Shown one piece after another: positions 1 through 7,080 of a stretch of 46,162 nt of DNA; positions within the stretch are counted from its first letter, which is position 1, and each line of letters starts with the position of its first letter. The notes under the pieces are model-generated. The model was given only the letters and a program-made list of their open reading frames with translations. It did not search any database and had not been told where the DNA came from. Source of the stretch: Spirochaetales bacterium (GTDB lineage Bacteria; Spirochaetota; Spirochaetia; Treponematales; Treponemataceae); assembly GCA_003246335.1 (NCBI GenBank), contig QKAR01000042.1, positions 1 to 46,162 of the forward strand. The letters run 5' to 3'. A program made the position numbers and the translations under genes.

Positions 1-164
1 GGCAAATCGACGAATCCATAGCGAGGGATAAAAGCCGTAACGGACAGACCGCGGCGGGCAAGCGACTCGGAAAGCGAGCAGGAAACGTTTTTTACGCCGC
101 CAGCCTCCGCAACGCCCGCGTACTCGCGCGCGACGATCCACGCGCTTTGAGGGATTTTACCCAT
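1..164 (-). CDS. glgA: Glycogen/starch synthase-like protein, N-terminal fragment
   Basis: The gene runs off the left edge, so only the first 54 codons are visible. The ATG at 164-162 overlaps the aroH stop by eight bases. The peptide reads MGKIPQSAWIVAREYAG, then AEAGGVKNV, then FIPRYGFVDL. This fits the start of the GT5 glycosyltransferase fold, where a conserved K/E-x-G-G loop binds ADP-glucose, and spirochaete versions commonly have AEAGGVKNV in place of KTGGLADVV. In that family the enzyme adds glucose from ADP-glucose to glycogen in the cytoplasm. The open frame, the codon use and the overlap with aroH support a real gene. The catalytic C-terminal half is not in the window, so the assignment rests on the first strand-loop-helix only. 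Confidence 0.7.
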   Translation of the reverse strand, partial: MGKIPQSAWIVAREYAGVAEAGGVKNVSCSLSESLARRGLSVTAFIPRYGFVDL

Positions 165-540
165 TGGCGCGCGGGGACTTTCCCGCTAAGTCGGGTCGCA
201 ACACCTCGGCTCCGTTCAAGTAGGCATGGCGCGGACGCTCGTGGCCGTAATACGTTATTAAGACCCGAGTCACGTACGGCAAGCCGCCATCGATGATCGG
301 CTCTGCAGCGCAAAAAAGCGCGACCGTCTCGCCTAACCCCGCCCGTCTGAGCGCGGCGGCTGGATTCAACGCGGTTAAGTCGGGCGTGACGGTAAACATC
401 ACCGAAACGATATCGCGCTCCTGGATGCTATTTTCCTCGATAATCGTCCGGTACAGAAGCGGAATGAAACGCTCGATCGAACCTTGGTTATTTTCGCAGC
501 AAACGGCGCCGCGCACGGCGTATAAACGGGTATCATTCAT
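157..540 (-). CDS. aroH: Chorismate mutase, AroH class
   Basis: This 127-residue protein has the usual length and pattern of the trimeric AroH fold: AVRGAVCCENN near the start, then ERDIVSVMFTVTPDLTALNPA, and LNGAEVLRPDL at the end. AroH converts chorismate to prephenate in the cytoplasm, on the way to phenylalanine and tyrosine. The Arg of VRGA, the Glu-rich helix, and the Arg in VLRPDL sit where the family has substrate-binding residues. The ATG at 540 is preceded by a promoter (TTGACA, 17 bases, CATAGT) whose -10 box ends nine bases before it. The transcript would have about three bases of leader and no Shine-Dalgarno. Its stop overlaps the following glgA-like start by eight bases, which suggests coupled translation. 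Confidence 0.9.
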   Translation of the reverse strand: MNDTRLYAVRGAVCCENNQGSIERFIPLLYRTIIEENSIQERDIVSVMFTVTPDLTALNPAAALRRAGLGETVALFCAAEPIIDGGLPYVTRVLITYYGHERPRHAYLNGAEVLRPDLAGKSPRANG

Positions 541-549
541 GGCTCGGTT

Positions 550-578
550 ACTATGGGGGGCCGACCAAAATTTGTCAA
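550..578 (-). promoter_or_regulatory. Sigma70-type promoter of aroH, near-leaderless
   Basis: On the minus strand TTGACA (578-573) is followed by a 17-base spacer and CATAGT (555-550). The expected start of transcription is about 543, three bases before the aroH ATG at 540. The -35 is a perfect match; the -10 matches four of six. Confidence 0.6.
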
Positions 579-582
579 CGAC

Positions 583-924
583 TCACATTCCTCCGGCAAG
601 GGAAATGAGTCCACGCGACACGAGCGCCACGGCCGTTAGGAAGGCGCAAGAAAAAACAGATATGACGAGGGACGGGACGTATTGCATTTTTTTACCTCCC
701 GCGATGAAAAAAAAGTCGACGAGAAAAAGGACGGCGGCGAGCGAAAGCCCGAGAAGGGCCGCAATGGAAACGATCGACAAGAGGAGCAACTGGGTGGCGT
801 CGAGGAAGTCCTGCCAATTACCGTAAATAAAAAAAACAAAATTGCTTAGGCAGAAAAAATTCGCGAAAAGTACCGATCGCTGCAAGAACCGGATCGCTAG
901 CTTTTTTTTGCTTTTCCTGAACAT
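583..924 (-). CDS. Small membrane protein of unknown function
   Basis: I do not recognise this 113-residue protein. It has a short basic start (MFRKSKKKLAIRFLQR), then three hydrophobic stretches at about residues 20-36, 45-72 and 82-105, so it is probably a three-span inner-membrane protein with a cytoplasmic N-terminus. No catalytic motif is visible. It lies 42 bases upstream of aroH on the same strand, but aroH has its own promoter just inside the gap, so the two need not be co-transcribed. A GGAG lies about fourteen bases before the ATG, too far for a good Shine-Dalgarno, so the start is not certain. The composition (many Phe, Leu, Val) matches a membrane protein and not an antisense artefact. 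Confidence 0.6.
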   Translation of the reverse strand: MFRKSKKKLAIRFLQRSVLFANFFCLSNFVFFIYGNWQDFLDATQLLLLSIVSIAALLGLSLAAVLFLVDFFFIAGGKKMQYVPSLVISVFSCAFLTAVALVSRGLISLAGGM

Positions 925-992
925 AAAAGTGCGCTATACTCCTTTCTCGTCCACTATACCGTCACTCAGGGCGTTAGGACAGAGGAATACCC

Positions 993-1850
993 ATGAAAAA
1001 AGTAGCAACGCTGATCGTTTTGGCTCTTTTCGCCGGCGCAGTCTTTTTCGTCGGATGGACGCAACTTTCCGTCCCTCCGGGAAAATACGGGGTATTCATC
1101 TCCAAAACCGGCGGCATCGACACCCGAGTCATCGAGTCAGGCCGCTTCAGCTGGCGATGGGAGCGGCTCATCCCAACAAACGGAAAAATCGTCGCGTTCG
1201 AGGTTGCGCCCCAGGCCGCGACCGCAATCGCGTCCGGCGAGCTACCCTCAGCCAGCCTCTACGCGAAAATGCTTGAGGGAAACCCAAGCTTCTCCTGGAA
1301 ACTGAGCATCAGGATCGTCGGCAAGGTCAAACCCGAGCGTTTACCCGCGATCGAAAAGGATACCTCGATAAAAACGCAGGACGCCCTCGACGCGTGGATT
1401 CTAGAACGCGTCGAAGCTATCGCGAGAAACGCGGCGGATACCGTCGTCGCGGGTTTAATGAGCGACGAAGGCACGCTCGAAAAAATCTCCGCGGGATCCG
1501 AAACGGTCGCAAGCCTCATCAACGCGAAAATAGCGGAAAATCCCGACCCAAACGTAGAAATTCTCGAATGTTCAGTCTCGGACAAAACGCTTCCCGATTT
1601 CGCGCTGTACGCCATCGCCGGTAAGACCTACGGCGATTACCAAAAAATGCGAGCTGAACTGCTCGCGAAAACCGCGGCGGTCGAGGCCGAAGCGGCTGTT
1701 TCCGAATATCTCGAAATCGAACGCTTTGGGCGATGGGGAGAGCTTCTGACGAAATACCCAATCCTAATCGATTTCCTCGCGGTAACGAAAAACGACGCGG
1801 GCGAAACGTTTAAGGCGGTCCGAGACCTCAAGCGTCCCGAAACACCGTGA
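993..1850 (+). CDS. Membrane-anchored SPFH/band-7-like protein
   Basis: The 285-residue product begins with one membrane span (residues 4-22). The next segment, SVPPGKYGVFISKTGGI, resembles the first strands of SPFH (band 7, prohibitin/stomatin) domains. The C-terminal part is alpha-helical and Ala/Glu-rich (AELLAKTAAVEAEAAVSEYLE), as in the SPFH coiled coil. Such proteins form oligomeric membrane scaffolds or guard proteases; no partner protease is adjacent. A Shine-Dalgarno (AGAGGAA, 981-987) fits the ATG at 993, and a possible -10 (TATACT) lies at 935-940. Its last 23 bases overlap the 3' end of thiN on the other strand, so the two transcripts converge. The family call is by eye, and another beta-rich membrane protein is possible. 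Confidence 0.65.
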   Translation: MKKVATLIVLALFAGAVFFVGWTQLSVPPGKYGVFISKTGGIDTRVIESGRFSWRWERLIPTNGKIVAFEVAPQAATAIASGELPSASLYAKMLEGNPSFSWKLSIRIVGKVKPERLPAIEKDTSIKTQDALDAWILERVEAIARNAADTVVAGLMSDEGTLEKISAGSETVASLINAKIAENPDPNVEILECSVSDKTLPDFALYAIAGKTYGDYQKMRAELLAKTAAVEAEAAVSEYLEIERFGRWGELLTKYPILIDFLAVTKNDAGETFKAVRDLKRPETP

Positions 1851-2493
1851 CGAGGGAATTAAACGGCACGATTAAAAGGAACCGCCCCTCGTCGGCGCGT
1901 AACACCACGCGTCCGTCGTTCGCCCGATTACTGAGACTGAAATCCCCCGCATCCCAAGCAAGGCCGTCGACGGGCCAATGAAATTCGCAGCCATGGCACC
2001 GATGCTTCTTTTCGCCTGCGGGGAATATCGAAACCGGGTCGTCGGCGCGCAATCCCTCGACGCGAACCGATCGGGAAGCGGTTCCTATCCCCACGGCGAT
2101 TACGGCGCTCACGGTTCCTAACCAGAGCGAGGGAACGAGATCCCCGTCGAAAATCGAGCGAAGCGCGAAAAAATGATCCATGCGGCCGCCGTCACCGCCG
2201 ACTATCGCGATATCGGTAATCGAGCGCGCCTCCATTTCCCTCAAGGCGAGCTCTGTATCGGAATAATCCTTGTCGCGCGGATACGCGCGTACCCGATCGG
2301 GGGTATACCGGTCGAGAGAACGAGGGTCGGAAAGGCTATCCATATCGCCGACTATCAAATCCGGCGCAATTCCCGCCCGCTCAAGGCCCTCAAGGCCCGA
2401 GTCCGCCGCGATCACAAAATCGAAAGGATCGATCCATCGGCGAATATCGCCGCAATTCGGCATCAGTCCGCCGGTAAAAATTATTCCGCGCAT
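1828..2493 (-). CDS. thiN: Thiamine pyrophosphokinase
   Basis: The 221-residue protein carries the family landmarks in order: VIAADSGLEGL, LIVGDMDS (metal/ATP-binding GDxDS), YPRDKDYSDTELAL (DKDxTD-like) and VGGDGGRMDHFFA. The enzyme transfers pyrophosphate from ATP to thiamine to make thiamine diphosphate in the cytoplasm. The C-terminal third forms the beta domain that binds thiamine and is less conserved. It is transcribed divergently from cca; the two promoters appear to share the AT palindrome at 2526-2533. GAGG lies just upstream of the ATG at 2493. I looked for a TPP riboswitch in front of the gene and there is no room for one (about 25 bases of leader). Its 3' end overlaps the convergent SPFH-like gene. 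Confidence 0.9.
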   Translation of the reverse strand: MRGIIFTGGLMPNCGDIRRWIDPFDFVIAADSGLEGLERAGIAPDLIVGDMDSLSDPRSLDRYTPDRVRAYPRDKDYSDTELALREMEARSITDIAIVGGDGGRMDHFFALRSIFDGDLVPSLWLGTVSAVIAVGIGTASRSVRVEGLRADDPVSIFPAGEKKHRCHGCEFHWPVDGLAWDAGDFSLSNRANDGRVVLRADEGRFLLIVPFNSLVTVFRDA

Positions 2494-2503
2494 CGCGCCT
2501 CGC

Positions 2504-2533
2504 TTGTGTTCACTGCCAGAACTTTATTATAAT
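2504..2533 (+). promoter_or_regulatory. cca promoter with palindromic -10 shared with thiN
   Basis: TTGTGT (2504-2509), an 18-base spacer and a perfect TATAAT (2528-2533) predict a start near 2540, about three bases before the cca ATG. The -10 lies in ATTATAAT (2526-2533), a palindrome that also reads TATAAT on the minus strand (2531-2526) and would drive thiN with about 25 bases of leader. Confidence 0.65.
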
Positions 2534-2542
2534 CCACCCGTT

Positions 2543-3904
2543 ATGGATACCCTACCCGTTCACCCGACTCTCACCGACTTATCAAAAGTTTTCAGCGACG
2601 CGGGTTTTCACCTTTATTTAGTCGGCGGAGCGGTTCGCGACGCATTTCTCGGTAAAGACGCCACCGACTGGGACGTAGCGACCGAGGCGACGCCGCAAGA
2701 GGTCATGAAAATTTTTCGCCACGTCATCCCGACAGGAATCGCCCACGGCACGGTAACCATACCGTATCGGGGCCATCACATCGAATGCACGACGTTTCGC
2801 ACCGAGGAAGGCTATGCCGACGGCCGCCATCCCGACTCGATCGCGTACGCGGGAGCGATTGAGGACGATTTAAGCCGACGGGATTTTACCATGAACGCGA
2901 TCGCGGTGTCCCTCCCTGACGGAAAGGTGGTCGACCCTTTTTTCGGTCGAAAGGCGATTCACGATCGAGTCATCGTTACGGTCGGCAAACCCGAACTCCG
3001 ATTTGCGGAAGACGGGCTTCGTCCCCTCCGGGCCGTCCGCTTTTCGGCGCAACTGAACTTTTCTATCGATAGCGAAACCCTGCGGGCGATCCCGGGCGCC
3101 TTACCGGTAACGGCAAAAGTCGCCCATGAACGCATCCGTGACGAGTTGGTAAAACTGCTTGAATCTACGCGCCCTTCGGTTGGATTGCGCTTTATGGAAT
3201 CGTCCGGCTTACTAAACCTTATCATGCCGGAACTTTCGCGCTGCAGAGGCGTCGATCAAAAAGGACGTCACGCGTACGACGTTCTCGATCACCTGTACGC
3301 TTCATGCGATTACGCGCCAAGGGAAAACATTCCGGTCAGGATCGCTGCCCTCTTTCATGACGTTGGCAAACCTTTAGTGAGGATTTGCGACGACGACGGC
3401 TCTTATACCTTTTATAATCATGAGGAAGAATCCGCTCGCATCGCGGAGCGAATTATGACTCGGCTGCGATTTCCCCTCAAAACGGCGAAAACCGTAACGC
3501 ATCTTATCCGCCAGCATATGTTTCACTACGAGACATCCTGGACGGACGCGGCGGTACGTCGTTTCATCGTGCGGGTTGGGGAAGAATCGCTTAACGATAT
3601 TTTCGACTTGCGAATGGCAGACGCGTCGGGAATTATCGGGAAAACCCTATACCCGCCGGAATTATATGAATTAAGGGAAAGAATCGACGCGGTCATCGCG
3701 CAAGCGCATGCGTTCGGGTTAAAAGACCTCGCGGTTAACGGTTCGGATCTTTCAAATAACGGGATACCAAAAGGGCCCCTCATAGGCATTATACTCGCGG
3801 AACTGCTCGACGCCGTTCTCGAAGACCCGACTTTAAATACAAAGTCAAAACTACTTGACATATCCGCAGCGATTTACGCCAATCGGGTTCATAGTGATCA
3901 ATAA
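2543..3904 (+). CDS. cca: CCA-adding tRNA nucleotidyltransferase (class II, with HD domain)
   Basis: The 453-residue protein has the nucleotidyltransferase head: GGAVRD at residues 28-33 and the metal-binding pair D42/D44 (TDWDVAT). The RRDFTMNAIA motif follows, then the neck/body, then an HD domain with HDVGK at residues 272-276. It adds or repairs the 3' CCA of tRNAs; a poly(A) polymerase of the same family is the alternative. The tRNA-Arg in this window lacks an encoded CCA, which fits a need for this activity. The ATG at 2543 was chosen over a longer in-frame start because the nucleotidyltransferase domain begins right after it and because the promoter lies immediately upstream. There is no Shine-Dalgarno, and the mRNA is predicted to be almost leaderless. 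Confidence 0.9.
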   Translation: MDTLPVHPTLTDLSKVFSDAGFHLYLVGGAVRDAFLGKDATDWDVATEATPQEVMKIFRHVIPTGIAHGTVTIPYRGHHIECTTFRTEEGYADGRHPDSIAYAGAIEDDLSRRDFTMNAIAVSLPDGKVVDPFFGRKAIHDRVIVTVGKPELRFAEDGLRPLRAVRFSAQLNFSIDSETLRAIPGALPVTAKVAHERIRDELVKLLESTRPSVGLRFMESSGLLNLIMPELSRCRGVDQKGRHAYDVLDHLYASCDYAPRENIPVRIAALFHDVGKPLVRICDDDGSYTFYNHEEESARIAERIMTRLRFPLKTAKTVTHLIRQHMFHYETSWTDAAVRRFIVRVGEESLNDIFDLRMADASGIIGKTLYPPELYELRERIDAVIAQAHAFGLKDLAVNGSDLSNNGIPKGPLIGIILAELLDAVLEDPTLNTKSKLLDISAAIYANRVHSDQ

Positions 3905-3927
3905 GGTTTGCAATTTCTCGATTTTAT

Positions 3928-3956
3928 TTGACTTCCTACCGATGATAGCCTAGATT
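3928..3956 (+). promoter_or_regulatory. Promoter of the ferritin gene
   Basis: TTGACT (3928-3933), 17 bases, TAGATT (3951-3956). The predicted start is near 3963, just before the Shine-Dalgarno CAGGAGGC, giving a very short but ordinary leader. No obvious iron-responsive (Fur-type) palindrome is visible across it. Confidence 0.55.
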
Positions 3957-3974
3957 TGTTTCAGGAGGCTGACA

Positions 3975-4472
3975 ATGCTGAGTGAAAAATTGAGAAAAGC
4001 GATTAACGAACAAATCAATAAGGAATTCTATTCGTCGTATTTGTATCTTGCCATGGCTGCGCATTTTGACGCGAACGCCCTCCCTGGTTTCGCTAAATGG
4101 ATGAAAGTCCAAGCCTCGGAAGAATGGGGCCACGGCATGAAATTTTATGAGTATCTCCAAGAAGTGGGCGCTCGGGCGGAATTGGCGGCCATTCCGCAGC
4201 CCCCCGTACAATACGGCTCTCCCAAGGAAATTTTTGACCTTGTGTATGCCCATGAACAAGGCGTAACGGCCTCGATCAACGAGATTTACGCCCTCGCGCA
4301 GGCCGAAAAAGACCCCAAAACGGAGTTAATGCTCCATTGGTTCATCAACGAGCAAATCGAGGAAGAGAAAAACGATCGCGATATTTTGGATAAGCTCGCC
4401 ATGACCGGCAATAACGCGTTCGGAATCATGTTCCTTGACCAGCATGTGCTTGGAGAGCGAAAGGCCGACTAA
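3975..4472 (+). CDS. ftnA: Bacterial non-haem ferritin
   Basis: The 165-residue protein is a full-length FtnA-type ferritin. The ferroxidase ligands are readable: E17 (NKEFYSSYLY), E49/E50 and H53 (SEEWGHGMKF), E94 (AHEQGV), and Q127 with E130 (NEQIEEE). It oxidises Fe(II) and stores iron in a 24-subunit shell in the cytoplasm. There is no Met ligand of the bacterioferritin type, so haem is not expected. CAGGAGGC before the ATG is a strong Shine-Dalgarno. The gene stands alone and ends six bases from the convergent rnc gene; its terminator hairpin is inside the rnc coding sequence. Confidence 0.95.
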   Translation: MLSEKLRKAINEQINKEFYSSYLYLAMAAHFDANALPGFAKWMKVQASEEWGHGMKFYEYLQEVGARAELAAIPQPPVQYGSPKEIFDLVYAHEQGVTASINEIYALAQAEKDPKTELMLHWFINEQIEEEKNDRDILDKLAMTGNNAFGIMFLDQHVLGERKAD

Positions 4473-4478
4473 CAGAGT

Positions 4479-5207
4479 TTATTCGTCAAGGGAAAGCGCT
4501 TTGCAAGCCGAACAGGCAACCGCCTGTTCGGCTTCTTTTTTATTCTTACCGCATTCGGGCCCATAGGCTGACCCGTTTATCTCGACGGTGACCCAAAATG
4601 TCCGATCATGATCGGGGCCCGTTTTCTTCACCAAACCGTATTTCGGGACGGTTTTATATTTCTTTTGGACATGTTCCTGCAAAAGGGTCTTGTAGTCCTT
4701 ATGATGCCGGTTTTCCATCACGAGGGTAATTTGGGGGTCCATCAAGGAAAGGACGAATTGCTCAGCTGCTCGATAGCCTGAATCCAAATACAGCGCACCA
4801 ATAATCGCCTCCATGGCATCGGCAAGTATCGCCTTTTTATGGCGTCCCCCGGAAAGTTCCTCGCCTTTACCGAGCATAAGGTACTCATTAACGCCAAGCT
4901 CCAACGCGATCGTCGAAAGCGTATCCTCGGACACGACAACCGATTTCGTCTTGGCTAAGTCGCCCTCGGGTCGATCCGCCATGCAATCGTATAAACGCGC
5001 GGCTACCACGATACCCAAGACGGCGTCGCCAAGAAATTCGAGTCGCTCGTTATTTACGCGATGCTTAACGTTTTCGTTTGAAAAGGATCGATGATGAAAC
5101 GCGAGATCTAGTAAGTCGGGATTTTTGAATTTGCAGGATATTTTTTTTTGAAAAGCGAGAAGTGCCTGCTTCCGCTCAGCACTCACAGCGTGCCGGAAAA
5201 GGAACAC
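4479..5207 (-). CDS. rnc: Ribonuclease III
   Basis: The 242-residue protein has the RNase III signature NNERLEFLGDAVLG at about residues 52-65 and the second acidic cluster DAMEAIIGALYLDSG. A C-terminal double-stranded RNA-binding domain follows, ending KNKKEAEQAVACSACKAL. It cuts double-stranded RNA in rRNA processing and mRNA turnover. Two GTG starts are possible. The one at 5207 has AGGAG (5221-5217) eight bases ahead, while the one at 5216 would overlap that Shine-Dalgarno, so I choose 5207. It is the last gene of rpmF-acpP-rnc, 14-23 bases after acpP. The plus-strand ferritin terminator lies across its 3' codons. Confidence 0.92.
   Translation of the reverse strand: MFLFRHAVSAERKQALLAFQKKISCKFKNPDLLDLAFHHRSFSNENVKHRVNNERLEFLGDAVLGIVVAARLYDCMADRPEGDLAKTKSVVVSEDTLSTIALELGVNEYLMLGKGEELSGGRHKKAILADAMEAIIGALYLDSGYRAAEQFVLSLMDPQITLVMENRHHKDYKTLLQEHVQKKYKTVPKYGLVKKTGPDHDRTFWVTVEINGSAYGPECGKNKKEAEQAVACSACKALSLDE
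4505..4541 (+). terminator. Ferritin terminator embedded in the 3' end of rnc
   Basis: A 13-bp perfect stem (AAGCCGAACAGGC at 4505-4517 with its complement at 4522-4534), an AACC loop and a TTCTTTTTT tail form a textbook intrinsic terminator for plus-strand transcription. It lies entirely inside the last codons of the minus-strand rnc gene. On the minus strand there is no T-tract, so it should not stop rnc transcription. Confidence 0.85.
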
Positions 5208-5230
5208 AGCAGACACTCCTAATAATTCAC

Positions 5231-5467
5231 TTATTTTTGCTGGGACTTAATAAAGTCGTACGCGTCGCGAACGGTCTCGAATTCGTTGGCTTTTTCGTCA
5301 GGAATGCTGATGCCCATCTCTTCCTCGATGGCGTATACCAACTCGTAAGTATCGAGGCTGTCGGCGCCTAAATCCTGGCGGAAAGACGCGTCAAGCGTGA
5401 TTTTCGACTCTTCAATCTCAAGCTTATCGGCGATAAGTTTCTGGATTTTCTGAAATAACTCGTCCAT
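5231..5467 (-). CDS. acpP: Acyl carrier protein
   Basis: This acidic 78-residue protein has the four-helix ACP pattern with the phosphopantetheine-attachment serine S37 in LGADSLDTYELV. It carries growing acyl chains for fatty-acid and phospholipid synthesis in the cytoplasm. Helix II after the DSL motif is normal (TYELVYAIEEEMGI). GGGAGAA precedes the ATG. It sits 16 bases after rpmF and just before rnc; this rpmF-acpP-rnc grouping is common in bacteria. Confidence 0.96.
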   Translation of the reverse strand: MDELFQKIQKLIADKLEIEESKITLDASFRQDLGADSLDTYELVYAIEEEMGISIPDEKANEFETVRDAYDFIKSQQK

Positions 5468-5483
5468 GGTTGATTCTCCCTAA

Positions 5484-5672
5484 TTAACCGTTATTTTCAG
5501 GTGTGATCACCTGGCGTCCGCGATAGAAACCGCACTTGGGGCATACACGATGCGTCAAAATAAGGTTTCCGCAATTTGCGCATTCAACCAGGGCAGGCGC
5601 GCTCAGGCGCATATTAATCCCCTGTCTCCTGCGGGTTCGGGCTTTCGATGTTTTCGCTCTGGGCACTGCCAT
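5484..5672 (-). CDS. rpmF: 50S ribosomal protein L32, zinc-ribbon form
   Basis: The 62-residue protein starts MAVPRAKTSKARTRRRQG, the invariant L32 start, and has two cysteine pairs (CANC and CPKC), so it is the zinc-binding C+ form. L32 lies near the peptidyl-transferase exit area of the large subunit. It is the first gene of the rpmF-acpP-rnc unit, and a near-consensus promoter lies 56-84 bases upstream of its ATG. GAGGT eight bases before the ATG is the ribosome site. Confidence 0.96.
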   Translation of the reverse strand: MAVPRAKTSKARTRRRQGINMRLSAPALVECANCGNLILTHRVCPKCGFYRGRQVITPENNG

Positions 5673-5727
5673 ATAAACAACCTCGCAATAATAAAATACA
5701 AACTGTTAGTTAAAACAAGTAAAATCG

Positions 5728-5756
5728 ATAGTATCCGCTCATGAATCTTCTGTCAA
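5728..5756 (-). promoter_or_regulatory. Promoter of rpmF-acpP-rnc
   Basis: On the minus strand a perfect TTGACA (5756-5751), a 17-base spacer and TACTAT (5733-5728). The predicted start is about 5721, giving a leader of about 50 bases. This is one of the strongest-looking promoters in the window, as expected for a ribosomal-protein unit. Confidence 0.75.
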
Positions 5757-5799
5757 GTAGCGAATTACATTTTCCGGTTTTTTGTCAAAATAAATCGGC

Positions 5800-6279
5800 T
5801 TACGCCGGAAACTTAGAAATCAACACTTGAGCGACTTCGTCCGGAACCATTGTAGAAAGATCGCCGCCAAAGGACGCGAGCTCTTTTATCGCGCTCGATC
5901 GTAGGACGAAAAACTTCGGGTCCGGGGACAGAAAAACCGTCTCAATATCCGGATTCAGGCCATGATTCATTAAAGCCAAATCAAACTCGTACGAAAAATC
6001 AACGGGATTGCGGACGCCGCGAACCAATACGCGCGCGTCGATAGAACGCGCGTAATCGACGATCAAATGATCCCAAGAGTGAACGAAAACGTTGTCCCAC
6101 TGACGAACGAGTCCCTCCATTAAATGGACGCGTTCCCCTTCGGAAAGCAAATATTTTTTCTGGCTATTCACCGCTACGACGACGTGAACCTCGCCAAAAA
6201 TAATCCGCGCCCGCTCAATAATATTGAGATGTCCGAAAGTTGGGGGGTCGAAAGAACCCGGGAATACAGCCTTTACCAT
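5800..6279 (-). CDS. coaD: Phosphopantetheine adenylyltransferase
   Basis: The 159-residue protein (usual length about 160) starts [20 protein letters not shown], with the nucleotidyltransferase (H/T)xGH motif at residues 14-17. Near the end it has [15 protein letters not shown], the equivalent of the ISSTxxR loop. It joins AMP to 4'-phosphopantetheine in coenzyme A synthesis, which supplies the ACP prosthetic group. A longer in-frame start at 6318 exists, but the promoter -35 and -10 lie between the two, so the ATG at 6279 is the likely start. No Shine-Dalgarno is present and the mRNA is predicted to be leaderless within one base. CGGC-GTAA-GCCG plus an AT-rich tail at its stop may be a weak terminator. 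Confidence 0.93.
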   Translation of the reverse strand: MVKAVFPGSFDPPTFGHLNIIERARIIFGEVHVVVAVNSQKKYLLSEGERVHLMEGLVRQWDNVFVHSWDHLIVDYARSIDARVLVRGVRNPVDFSYEFDLALMNHGLNPDIETVFLSPDPKFFVLRSSAIKELASFGGDLSTMVPDEVAQVLISKFPA

Positions 6280-6286
6280 GCATAGC

Positions 6287-6315
6287 AATGTAGTGCGCCC
6301 AAATGGTCGCGTCAA
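6287..6315 (-). promoter_or_regulatory. Leaderless promoter of coaD
   Basis: Minus strand TTGACG (6315-6310), 17 bases, TACATT (6292-6287). The predicted start is at 6280, one base before the ATG at 6279. It lies inside the alternative longer reading frame, which argues against that longer start. Confidence 0.65.
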
Positions 6316-6362
6316 CACCTAAAAAAAGAGCGAAGAACCGGCCATACGAAAAAATCTTGTGT

Positions 6363-6391
6363 TTGACTCGCGCATCATCTGATAGTATGAT
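6363..6391 (+). promoter_or_regulatory. Leaderless promoter of the 6398 lipoprotein
   Basis: TTGACT (6363-6368), 17 bases, TATGAT (6386-6391). The predicted start coincides with the A of the ATG at 6398. There is no Shine-Dalgarno. Confidence 0.65.
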
Positions 6392-6397
6392 GCTGTT

Positions 6398-6988
6398 ATG
6401 AAGAAACAAGCGATTACCGGCATCGTGCTCCCCATCCTTCTAGTTTTTTCCTGCGCCTCGGGACAACGAAACGAAATGAACACACCCGCCGTCGATTCTT
6501 CATCGACGGCGTCTCCCGCACAGACGCAAAACACCACGCAAACGACCCAAAAAGACCCTCAAAAAACCGATCAGGAAGCCGTCGTGGCCCAATTCGACTC
6601 GGTACCGATAACGAAGCAAACGTTTGAGACTACAAAAAGCGAAATGCAGCTTGTCGTTGAGCAGCTTAATAAAATAACGTACACGAGAAATTACGACGCC
6701 TGGCTTCCCTGGCTATCCAAAGAATACTACGACACGTACTCCGACCCGGCAGTCCTGGACACCGTATCGGCGAGCCTCCCCACGAAAGGGATAAAGCTTA
6801 AAACGCTCCGAGACTACTTCAACTACGTTTTCGTGCCGTCGCGGCAGAATATGCGGGTCGACGACATCAAGTTCGTTTCTCCGACGCGGGTATACGTCAT
6901 CATGGAAATATTGCCGGGACAGCCGGCCGCGATCTATATCCTGGAAAAAACAAGCGCGGGGTGGAAACTCGTCACGAAAAACCAATAA
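6398..6988 (+). CDS. Predicted lipoprotein of unknown function
   Basis: The 196-residue protein begins with a lipoprotein signal, MKKQAITGIVLPILLVFSCAS, with the acylated Cys at residue 19 in a loose spirochaete-type lipobox (VFSC). A Ser/Thr/Gln-rich linker of about 45 residues follows. The remaining globular part is mixed alpha/beta (QLNKITYTRNYDAWLPWLSKEYYDTY, then YVIMEILPGQPAAIYILEKTSAGWKLV). The end has the look of an NTF2-like or DUF4878-type fold, which I cannot confirm. It is probably anchored to the periplasmic face of a membrane. It is followed by a secreted HEAT-repeat protein 92 bases on. Confidence 0.75.
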   Translation: MKKQAITGIVLPILLVFSCASGQRNEMNTPAVDSSSTASPAQTQNTTQTTQKDPQKTDQEAVVAQFDSVPITKQTFETTKSEMQLVVEQLNKITYTRNYDAWLPWLSKEYYDTYSDPAVLDTVSASLPTKGIKLKTLRDYFNYVFVPSRQNMRVDDIKFVSPTRVYVIMEILPGQPAAIYILEKTSAGWKLVTKNQ

Positions 6989-6998
6989 ATAATGTGAC

Positions 6999-7043
6999 TT
7001 GACTTTGTGCATAAAATGGCCAATTATTGTGCTATCATATAAT
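6999..7043 (+). promoter_or_regulatory. Possible promoter of the HEAT-repeat gene
   Basis: TTGACT (6999-7004) is followed 17 bases on by AATTAT (7022-7027), and a perfect TATAAT at 7038-7043 lacks a good -35. One of the two is likely the promoter for the gene at 7081, which has a GGGAGG ribosome site. Which one is used cannot be decided from sequence. Confidence 0.4.
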
Positions 7044-7080
7044 TAATGAAGGAATTTCGTTTGACCAGGGAGGTCATGGT

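Noticed and set aside
2494..2542. A TPP riboswitch in front of thiN
   Set aside because: The gap to cca is only 49 bases and the predicted thiN leader about 25; no THI-box sequence is present.
5788..5802. A coaD terminator at its stop codon
   Set aside because: The stem is only four base pairs (CGGC/GCCG) with a broken AT tail; too weak to list as a terminator.
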